Shown here one piece after another: positions 1 through 6,478 of a stretch of DNA of 23,527 bases. Position numbers and translations under genes: made by a program. The notes under the pieces were generated by a model. The model made no database searches. It was not told the origin of the DNA and saw only the letters and a program-made list of their open reading frames with translations. The stretch's first letter is position 1, and each line of letters starts with the position of its first letter. Origin of the DNA: Oscillospiraceae bacterium (lineage in GTDB: Bacteria > Bacillota > Clostridia > Oscillospirales > Ruminococcaceae); contig JAEDJF010000013.1 in the NCBI GenBank assembly GCA_016296485.1, forward strand, positions 1 to 23,527. The letters are read 5' to 3'.

Positions 1-161
1 TTCTTGAGGTTTTCGACGGGCTTACTCCGCTATATATTTACTTTGCCGATACGAAGAAAACGGTAAAAGCCCCCACAAGGCTTTGGGTTGATACGGCGGG
101 CGGGTACGTTGTCGAGCGACTAGGAAAGATGATAGGCGGGGAAAACGTAAAAATGAAATAA
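1..161 (+). CDS. C-terminal fragment, possibly DNA polymerase III subunit alpha (DnaE)
   Basis: This is the 3' end of a gene that starts before the window. The open frame has its first whole codon at position 3 and ends in TAA at 159-161, leaving about 52 residues. The visible protein contains FDGLTPLYIYFADTKK, then APTRLWVD, and ends LGKMIGGENVKMK. From memory this layout resembles the extreme C-terminus of clostridial DnaE-type polymerase subunits: a short OB-like strand set with 'PVYxYFxDTKK', 'APxxLWV' and 'LGEENVxL'. If that is right, it belongs to the replicative polymerase in the cytoplasm. No catalytic motif lies inside the fragment, so the name rests on resemblance alone. Reading frame and stop are certain; identity is moderate to low. 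No clear terminator follows it before the next gene. Confidence 0.45.
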   Translation, partial: LEVFDGLTPLYIYFADTKKTVKAPTRLWVDTAGGYVVERLGKMIGGENVKMK

Positions 162-227
162 CTGTTTAGGCTTTTGGAACATTTTTCATCATAAAAAGGC
201 AGATTTATTCTAAATTCGAACTTTCTA

Positions 228-256
228 TTGCGCCGAAACGTATTGTTTTTTATACT
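228..256 (+). promoter_or_regulatory. Possible sigma-A promoter for the GHL10 lipoprotein gene
   Basis: A TATACT -10 at 251-256 lies 17 bases downstream of TTGCGC at 228-233. The -10 matches five of six consensus bases but the -35 is weak. It sits in the 149-base gap after the partial gene, about 55 bases upstream of the GTG/ATG region of the next gene. I see no other candidate in the gap. Confidence 0.35.
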
Positions 257-310
257 ATTATTAAAGAACTGTATTTTGCTTAATTATCGACTTACGGGGG
301 GGACACACCT

Positions 311-1780
311 ATGAAACGACTTCTTGCTTTTGCGCTGGCGGCTGTTATGCTCCTTTCTGTTACAGCCTGCAAAACAAACGGGGAGCCGGACGTAATAGAG
401 GAAGACGCAAATTTGCTCACGCGGTCTGAAAGCAAAAAAGAGGACATAGTTATTGAGCAAAGTTTTTCCTCCTCCTCGGAAGAAAGCAAAACCGAAAGCG
501 AAAGCGAAATCTCGGAAAGCGAAACTTCTTCAGAACCGTCCTCATCAAAAAGTGAAGCGTCCCAAAATAACATTTCATCGTCCTTGCCGCCGTCGTCGGT
601 TTTATCTTCGTTGCCCTCGACAAGCAGTTCCTTGGTTTCCGAAACGTCGTCGGATTCGCCGAAAAATGAATCTGTCCCGGTTTACGGGGAGACAAGGGCG
701 GTTTGGATTTCATATCTTGAGTACCAGTCGATAATGACGGGAAAAACGGAAAAGCAGTTTACTTCGAGCATCAGAAAGATGTTTAAAAACCTTGCGGACG
801 ACGGCTTTAATACGGTTTACGTTCACGCCCGCTCCCATAGCGACGCAATGTATGATTCGGATATTTATCCCTGGTCGGTTTATTGCGCGGGCGAAGAGGG
901 CAAAGCCCCGGGCTATGACCCCCTTGAAATTATGGTTGAAGAGGCCCACGACGCAGGTCTCAGAATCGAAGCATGGGTAAATCCGTATAGGGTAAAAGGA
1001 ACGACGGACATTTCAAAAATTTCCCCGGGGAGTCCTGCTTACGATTGGCTCGGCACGGATAAAGTTGTAGTTGTCGAGGGAGCAGGAATTTTCTATAACC
1101 CGGCGGACGAGGACGTAATTGACCTTGTGGTATCCGGGGTAAAGGAAATAGTAAAGAATTACGGAGTTGACGGAATCCATTTTGACGACTATTTTTATCC
1201 AACGACCGACGAGTCCTTTGATTCCTTTTATTACAGCAAATACAAAGCATCCGGCGGAAAGCTCAGCCTTTCCGACTGGAGAAGACAGAACGTAAATACG
1301 CTCATTAAAAAAGTGTATTCCGCCATAAAGTCAATAGACAGCGGCTGCCGCTTCGGAATAAGCCCCACGGGCAAAATGAGCTCCAATTACAGTTCGCTTT
1401 ACTGCGATGTATATACCTGGGTCACAAGCTCGGGGTACATAGACTATATTTGTCCACAGCTTTACTACGGCTTTAACCACGGGTCGCTCCCTTATCTCAG
1501 CGTGCTTTCGGAGTTTAACGATATGATAACCACAAACGGAGTTGAGCTTATAGTCGGTCTTGCCGGCTATAAATCGGGAGCTGTGGACAATTACGCCGGA
1601 AGCGGAAAAAACGAGTGGGTAGAAAATAACGATATTCTTTCAAGGCAGGTAAAAGCGGCAAGAAATGAGGACAATTACGGCGGCTTTGCAATATACCGCT
1701 ATGATTCAATCTATAATCCTGCCTCATCGGTTGCCGAAGCTGTAGGAAAGGAATATGATTCTCTTAAAAAATATATGTAA
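311..1780 (+). CDS. GHL10 (DUF187/FenI-YngK type) family lipoprotein, predicted glycoside hydrolase
   Basis: The 489-residue protein is a predicted membrane-anchored extracellular glycoside hydrolase. The first 20 residues form a lipoprotein signal peptide with lipobox LSVTAC and lipidated Cys20. Residues about 45-125 are a Ser/Glu-rich, probably disordered linker. The GHL10 TIM-barrel runs from about 127 to the end. It opens with ETRAVWISYLEY, then has AWVNPYR (221-227), GVDGIHFDDYFYP (286-297, whose paired Asp residues are the likely acids), DYICPQLYYGF (378-388) and a closing GGFAIYRYDS. In E. coli the family member DigH (YddW) cuts peptidoglycan glycans stripped of stem peptides; I infer a similar wall role here. 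The start is the ATG behind a G-rich RBS at about 296-302. The next gene, 44 bases downstream, carries an amidase and a diverged relative of this barrel. Family is sure; substrate is inferred. Confidence 0.88.
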   Translation: MKRLLAFALAAVMLLSVTACKTNGEPDVIEEDANLLTRSESKKEDIVIEQSFSSSSEESKTESESEISESETSSEPSSSKSEASQNNISSSLPPSSVLSSLPSTSSSLVSETSSDSPKNESVPVYGETRAVWISYLEYQSIMTGKTEKQFTSSIRKMFKNLADDGFNTVYVHARSHSDAMYDSDIYPWSVYCAGEEGKAPGYDPLEIMVEEAHDAGLRIEAWVNPYRVKGTTDISKISPGSPAYDWLGTDKVVVVEGAGIFYNPADEDVIDLVVSGVKEIVKNYGVDGIHFDDYFYPTTDESFDSFYYSKYKASGGKLSLSDWRRQNVNTLIKKVYSAIKSIDSGCRFGISPTGKMSSNYSSLYCDVYTWVTSSGYIDYICPQLYYGFNHGSLPYLSVLSEFNDMITTNGVELIVGLAGYKSGAVDNYAGSGKNEWVENNDILSRQVKAARNEDNYGGFAIYRYDSIYNPASSVAEAVGKEYDSLKKYM

Positions 1781-1824
1781 CGACTAAACGACTTTTCAAA
1801 GAAGGGCGGTAAACAAAAGGAAGT

Positions 1825-4800
1825 ATGAAAAAATTCTTTCTTAACAAAAAACTGATGACGCTCGTGCTCTGCCTTTGTCTCGGAGCAGTAATAATAGGCA
1901 CTGCAGCGTTCGCCGCATTTAGAGGCGGACTTCCGGGTATGAGCGTTATCAGCGACAGTTTTCAAAAAGAGAATACCGGCTCTTCTTCCGAGGAGCCGCC
2001 GCAGTCGGAGGACGGGGAAGATACGCCCCTCGTGCCCGATATTATAATTGAGCCGGACCCGGAAAACAATATCAGCGCCGACAATACGGAAAGCAGCGGT
2101 CCCATTGTTTACGCAGCGCCGGACAGAATGATGGCAATAACTATTTCGGCGGGGGAGGACTTCTTTACCGATTCGGCGATGACGACCGCCGAAATCCAAA
2201 ACTCCATTGATGAGGCAATAAAAAAAGCTGAAGACCTTTCGGCAAACACTGTTTTTATAGAAACCGCCTTCGGCGAGAGCGTGCTCTATAACTCCGAAGG
2301 TATGCCCCAGGCGCAAACGAGCATAGATATGCTCAAATATGCCGTAGATAAGGCAAAGGAACAGGGGCTTTATGTTTACGTTATATTTGACGTGCTGATG
2401 ACAAATGTGGACGGAAAAGCCGAAATTTCCTATGAGCTTGACGGAAGCCAAATTTCGCTTATCCGCTCAAACGTGGCGGCTCTTTGCGAATACGATATAG
2501 ACGGAATAATGCTCGACAACTACAGCGTAAAATCTGACGGTGCGGCTTATTTAGATTACTCTAAATACGGAAGCGGAATGGGCTATGAAAACTATCTTCG
2601 CTCCAACACCGAGGCGGCGGTGAAAGCCGCTTATAGCGCCGTTAAAGACGCCGACCCGTCTGTGGCGGTGGGACTTGCGGTGGATGCCGTTTGGGCTAAC
2701 AGCACGAGCATTGAGGAAGGAAGCGCAACCGAAGCTACCTACGAAAGCTTCGGCGACGGCTTCGCCAACACTAAGAAATTCGTCGAAGACGGTCTTGCAG
2801 ACTTCGTTTCAGTGAAATGCACCTATTCCACCGCCAATAAATCCGCCAAATTCGCCGACTATATGGAATGGTGGAACACCGTTGTGGGTGAAAAAATTCC
2901 GCTCTATATTTTCCAGTACGCCACCAAAGCCTGTACCGATGAAAAGGGTTGGAGCGACCCGTCGGAACTTTCCGACCAGGTTATTTCGGCGGAGAAGCTC
3001 TCCGGCTTTTGCGGAAGCATTTTTGATTCCCTTGCCGCCCTTGAGAAGAACCCGCAGCAGTCCACGGACGCTCTTATCCAGTACCTTACTGAAAACATCG
3101 ACCCGAGCTTCCTTCTTACCCAGCTCGAGATGACCCGTCCGTCGAAAACGACTTTCTCAACCTACGAAAACGTAGTTGTGTTCGCCGGCGCTTCTGACGT
3201 TAACTTTGACCTTACGGTCAACGGCGAAAAAGTGAAACGGGACGGAAACGGCGCGTTTATGCTCACAATCGACCTTGCGCCCGGGCTCAATACGTTTAAG
3301 TTTGAGCACAAGGAAAAAACCATAACCTATAATATTACAAGAAACGTCAAGGTGCTCAAAGAGATTTCGCCCCTTGGAAACGTGACCGTTGGCGGCGGAA
3401 TGAGCATCACGGTGACGGCTCTTGCCTATGAGGGCTCCACCGTCACGGCAACCCTCGGCTCAATTACCATAACCCTTAAAGAGAGCACCGAGGCGGATGA
3501 CTCGACGGATAATGAGTCCACATATAAGATTTATACCGGAATGATTACCGTTCCGGCGGCGACCTCCTCCGACCAAAAAATCGGAAATATAGTGATAAAG
3601 GGCACTTGGCAGAGCACTTCCGAGACTCTCGAAGGGGCTTACGTCACCGTTTCGGCGAAAGCTACTGCGGGCGACCTTGTGGAGGTAATAGCGGATTCCG
3701 CCGAAACCTTCCCGACGGACACCCTCAACGACCTTTCGGACTATGACTGCTACCCGCTGGCGAAGGGCACGAGGGACTATACTCTCGGCGACGAGATCGT
3801 TTACGTAGAGGGCGAAAAAACCTATACGTATTACAATCTCCAGTCCGGTCAGAGGGTATATACGAAGGACGTCCGCCCGGTTTCCGGCGATATTGGCGGA
3901 AACAAGATAAATAATATGACCGTAAGCGCCAACGAAAGGTACACCTATGTGATACTTGAGATGGAGCAGCGCGTGGCATATATCGCAAAATATTCGAGCT
4001 CCGCTTTCACCATCGAATTTATGTACACGGACAGCGTTCCGGATTCCCTCAACCTAAACTGCACTCCGCTTTTCGATTCGGTGAAGTGGAACGGCTCAAA
4101 GCTCACCCTTAAACTCAGCACAACTGCGGGCTTCCTCGGCTACTACGCCTATTATGAGGACGGAAACCTTGTTTTCCGCTTCAATAACCCGACGGGTTCG
4201 TACAGCCTTTCTGGAACGACTATCGTCGTTGACGTTGGACACAGCGCCCTCGGCGCCGGCGCTCTCGGCTTCCTCTCCGCCTACGGAGAATACGAGATCA
4301 ACCTCGCCGTGTGTAAATATCTCAAATCGGAGCTCCAGGACAGGGGCGCAACGGTCTATATGATGGATACCGTAAATTCAAGACCCTCTCTTGAAGACAG
4401 AACGGCTTACGCTTCGTCCAAAAATCCCCTTGCTTTTGTGAGCGTGCACTGTAACTCCAGCACCACCAGCACCGGAAAGGGAACGGAGTGCTACTATTTC
4501 ACAAGGTTCTCCGAGAAACTTGCGAGCTATTTCTCAAGCAACGTTGCTTCTGCCCTTGGTACCACAAACAGGGGAGGAAAAATAGGACGTTACTTCGTAA
4601 CAAGGGTCCAGGATTATCCTGCGGTTCTCGGCGAAATCGGCTTCGTCAGCAACGAGTCGGACTACTATAAGCTCATCCAAAACGGTTACCAGCGGGAAAT
4701 TGCCGAGGGAATCGCGGACGCGATACAGGAGTATCTCTATTCCGTAGGAAGAAACGGAAACTATAATTACGGAACCCAGTCAACGGACGGAAGCTCGTAT

Positions 4801-4965
4801 GAACCTCCGTCGTCATCGTCGTCCGAAGGGTATGAAGAGTCCGAAGAAACCTCCTCCGTAAGCGAATCGGGTTCGGAGGAAGGCTCTTCTGAAGAGAGCT
4901 CATCCGAAGAGAGCTCCGGCGAAAATTATATTGATATGAGCCCGGTAAGCGGTTCCGGTCAATGA
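1825..4965 (+). CDS. Multidomain secreted N-acetylmuramoyl-L-alanine amidase (Amidase_3) with GHL10-like N-terminal domain
   Basis: This 1046-residue exported wall enzyme starts with a signal/anchor segment (about 10-31) and an acidic Ser/Pro/Glu linker (50-100). Residues about 101-420 look like a degenerate GHL10 barrel: NTVFIETAFGESVLYNSEG, LYVYVIFDV, DIDGIMLDNY (225-232) and KIPLYIFQYATKA follow the order of the upstream lipoprotein. However, the FDDY motif there is LDNY here. Residues about 440-790 are beta-rich modules without a recognised name. The Amidase_3 domain spans about 797-973, with zinc ligands H806 (VDVGHS), E822 and H875 (SVHCN) and catalytic E937 (LGEIGFVSN), so it should be active, cleaving between MurNAc and L-Ala. 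A Ser/Glu tail (about 990-1035) ends the protein. The RBS AAAAGGAA lies close to the ATG. A terminator follows directly. The amidase call is firm; the barrel call is moderate. Confidence 0.88.
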   Translation: MKKFFLNKKLMTLVLCLCLGAVIIGTAAFAAFRGGLPGMSVISDSFQKENTGSSSEEPPQSEDGEDTPLVPDIIIEPDPENNISADNTESSGPIVYAAPDRMMAITISAGEDFFTDSAMTTAEIQNSIDEAIKKAEDLSANTVFIETAFGESVLYNSEGMPQAQTSIDMLKYAVDKAKEQGLYVYVIFDVLMTNVDGKAEISYELDGSQISLIRSNVAALCEYDIDGIMLDNYSVKSDGAAYLDYSKYGSGMGYENYLRSNTEAAVKAAYSAVKDADPSVAVGLAVDAVWANSTSIEEGSATEATYESFGDGFANTKKFVEDGLADFVSVKCTYSTANKSAKFADYMEWWNTVVGEKIPLYIFQYATKACTDEKGWSDPSELSDQVISAEKLSGFCGSIFDSLAALEKNPQQSTDALIQYLTENIDPSFLLTQLEMTRPSKTTFSTYENVVVFAGASDVNFDLTVNGEKVKRDGNGAFMLTIDLAPGLNTFKFEHKEKTITYNITRNVKVLKEISPLGNVTVGGGMSITVTALAYEGSTVTATLGSITITLKESTEADDSTDNESTYKIYTGMITVPAATSSDQKIGNIVIKGTWQSTSETLEGAYVTVSAKATAGDLVEVIADSAETFPTDTLNDLSDYDCYPLAKGTRDYTLGDEIVYVEGEKTYTYYNLQSGQRVYTKDVRPVSGDIGGNKINNMTVSANERYTYVILEMEQRVAYIAKYSSSAFTIEFMYTDSVPDSLNLNCTPLFDSVKWNGSKLTLKLSTTAGFLGYYAYYEDGNLVFRFNNPTGSYSLSGTTIVVDVGHSALGAGALGFLSAYGEYEINLAVCKYLKSELQDRGATVYMMDTVNSRPSLEDRTAYASSKNPLAFVSVHCNSSTTSTGKGTECYYFTRFSEKLASYFSSNVASALGTTNRGGKIGRYFVTRVQDYPAVLGEIGFVSNESDYYKLIQNGYQREIAEGIADAIQEYLYSVGRNGNYNYGTQSTDGSSYEPPSSSSSEGYEESEETSSVSESGSEEGSSEESSSEESSGENYIDMSPVSGSGQ

Positions 4966-4969
4966 TTAA

Positions 4970-5010
4970 AAAATAATGCCTTCTGGTTTTCCTGAAGGCA
5001 TTATTTTTTT
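4970..5010 (+). terminator. Rho-independent terminator after the amidase gene
   Basis: Twelve paired bases (4972-4983 with 4994-5005, core AATGCCTTC/GAAGGCATT) surround a short loop with its own GG/CC closing pairs, followed by a run of T to 5010. A-rich bases precede the stem, so it might also work on the other strand. It closes the wall-protein unit. Confidence 0.88.
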
Positions 5011-5049
5011 CTTCGCTTCATATTAATTTATGAAACGGAGGGAAAAATA

Positions 5050-5757
5050 GTGGAATTTATTGATGAAAGCAGCGAATTTAAAAAGCATCATTATTTAAGA
5101 AACGCAGTTATTTTCATACTTCTTTTCGCTTTGGCGAGCTTTGTGTGCGCATATTTTTCCGGGGACTTTGCACCAGTGGCTGACGCCTTTGCGAACAAAA
5201 TACTTGAAACGGCGAACAGGGACGCTTCCTTCACATTTTTTTCGGACTATTCAAATTTTGCAAGTGAAACGGTGGACTCGGCGGTATATTTTATTGAGGT
5301 GCTAAAGGAAAGTTTCGGCGAAAGCGAAGACCAAGTAAGGGAAATTCCGTCGGTAATTTTCACCTGCGCTGCGAGCCTGCCTGTCGGGAGCGAAAACGTG
5401 ACGTCAAATTTCGGCGGGAGGACGAACCCCATTACAAATAAGGAAGAAATACATACGGGTATTGATATTGCCGCGGGCTACGGCGCTCCTGTTACGGCAG
5501 CGTGGCCCGGAACGGTATCCGAAACGGGGAGCGACGAAATATACGGAAACTATATAATTATCCGCCACTCAAAGGACTTTTTTACGAAGTACTGCCACCT
5601 TTCCGAAGTTTCGGCGGCTGAAAACGACTTTGTACTTGCCGGCGGAGAAATTGGAAAAGCAGGGGACAGCGGCTGGACAACCGGGAGCCATCTCCATTTT
5701 GAAGTGATAGTTGACGGGCGTTACGTTGACCCGAAGGAGTGTCTTGAAATTTGCTGA
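5050..5757 (+). CDS. Membrane-anchored M23 (LytM-type) peptidase, SpoIVFA/SpoIIQ-like
   Basis: The 235-residue protein has a short cytoplasmic N-terminus, one transmembrane segment (about 18-36), an extracytoplasmic stalk, and a C-terminal M23 domain (about 117-230). The zinc-peptidase residues are all present: HTGID (H135, D139), YCHLS (H182) and HLHFE (H214, H216). It is therefore possibly a working peptidoglycan endopeptidase rather than only a scaffold. It starts with GTG behind GGAGG at 5038-5042. The last bases overlap the start of an M50 site-2 protease. In Bacillus, the adjacent spoIVFA-spoIVFB genes encode an M23-fold regulator and the M50 protease that activates sigma-K, so the neighbourhood suggests the same pair. 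Alternative: a SpoIIQ-type or general wall hydrolase. M23 family is certain; the sporulation role is inferred from context. Confidence 0.83.
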   Translation: MEFIDESSEFKKHHYLRNAVIFILLFALASFVCAYFSGDFAPVADAFANKILETANRDASFTFFSDYSNFASETVDSAVYFIEVLKESFGESEDQVREIPSVIFTCAASLPVGSENVTSNFGGRTNPITNKEEIHTGIDIAAGYGAPVTAAWPGTVSETGSDEIYGNYIIIRHSKDFFTKYCHLSEVSAAENDFVLAGGEIGKAGDSGWTTGSHLHFEVIVDGRYVDPKECLEIC

Positions 5758-6323
5758 CCTTCTCGGTGCTCAAAACGGGAATCGAAATTTCGCCGCTCTT
5801 TTTCGCGGTGCTCACGCTGTTTTTGCTGACTGACAGGATGGGGATAGCTTTTCCGGCAATTCTCATTTCCATTGCACACGAAGCCGGGCATTTTTTGGCT
5901 TTGATATGCCTAAAAACCGCACCAAAAAAAGTGAAAATATCTTTGACCGGGATACAGATGGAGCTTTATTCCAATATGAGCACCGAGGGAAAAATTTCGG
6001 TGCTCAGCGCGGGATTTGCGGTAAACTTTTGTCTTGCGGTTTTGCTTTTCGCTTTTGGGGAAAAGCTTTCGGCAACGGTCAGCCTTTTAATCGGAATATT
6101 CACGATGCTTCCGCTTGCTTCCACTGACGGCGGGAGCATAATAAAAGAACTCATTGAAGCGCGCTTTACGGAACGAGCTAAAACTATTGAGAATAAGTTT
6201 TTTATCTCTACCTGCGCCGCTTTTTCGTTTCTTCTCGTTGTTGCCGCAACAGCAACAAAAAATCCATATCTTTTAATTGCGATTTTTTACCTCGTCGCCT
6301 GTACTGTTAAAGCTGAAAGATAA
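5751..6323 (+). CDS. M50 site-2 (intramembrane) metalloprotease, SpoIVFB-like, without CBS domain
   Basis: The 190-residue polytopic membrane protein has zinc motif HEAGH (43-47) in a hydrophobic segment, an Asn in the second membrane region (N92), and the third zinc ligand in LPLASTDGG (D126). These are the hallmarks of S2P/M50 peptidases such as SpoIVFB, which cut substrates within the membrane. The start is TTG at 5751, behind AAGGAG at 5734-5739. It overlaps the upstream gene's stop by seven bases, implying translational coupling. B. subtilis SpoIVFB is roughly 290 residues and ends in a CBS domain that senses ATP; this protein stops right after its last membrane segment and lacks that domain. 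A strong hairpin terminator begins at its stop codon. Family is certain; the SpoIVFB role is probable because of the M23 neighbour. Confidence 0.85.
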   Translation: MLTFSVLKTGIEISPLFFAVLTLFLLTDRMGIAFPAILISIAHEAGHFLALICLKTAPKKVKISLTGIQMELYSNMSTEGKISVLSAGFAVNFCLAVLLFAFGEKLSATVSLLIGIFTMLPLASTDGGSIIKELIEARFTERAKTIENKFFISTCAAFSFLLVVAATATKNPYLLIAIFYLVACTVKAER

Positions 6324-6356
6324 AAGCGCCGCCACATTAGTGGCGGCGCTTGTTTT
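6324..6356 (+). terminator. Rho-independent terminator after the M23-M50 pair
   Basis: A perfect 12-base stem (6324-6335 with 6340-6351, GC-rich GCGCCGCCAC) encloses an ATTA loop. The T tract after it is short (TTTT at 6353-6356). The stem overlaps the end of the M50 gene and clearly closes this two-gene unit. Confidence 0.82.
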
Positions 6357-6421
6357 GGCGAAAGGTTTTGAAAAATGCACGAAATCAGACAAACGGTAAA
6401 ACGGACAAGAAAAATCTCCTA

Positions 6422-6451
6422 TTGAAAAGAGGCTTTTGACTATGTTATAAT
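6422..6451 (+). promoter_or_regulatory. Sigma-A promoter with extended -10, radical SAM operon
   Basis: TTGAAA at 6422-6427 and a perfect TATAAT at 6446-6451 are separated by 18 bases. TG at 6443-6444 gives an extended -10. Transcription would start near 6458, leaving a very short leader before the RBS at 6464-6471. Confidence 0.72.
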
Positions 6452-6478
6452 AATAAAATTGTGAAAGGGGGATTCGCT

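Noticed and set aside
1711..2451. Long open frame on the minus strand opposite the amidase gene (246 codons)
   Set aside because: It lies fully inside well-supported plus-strand genes, has no RBS or recognisable domain, and its composition is that of a shadow frame.
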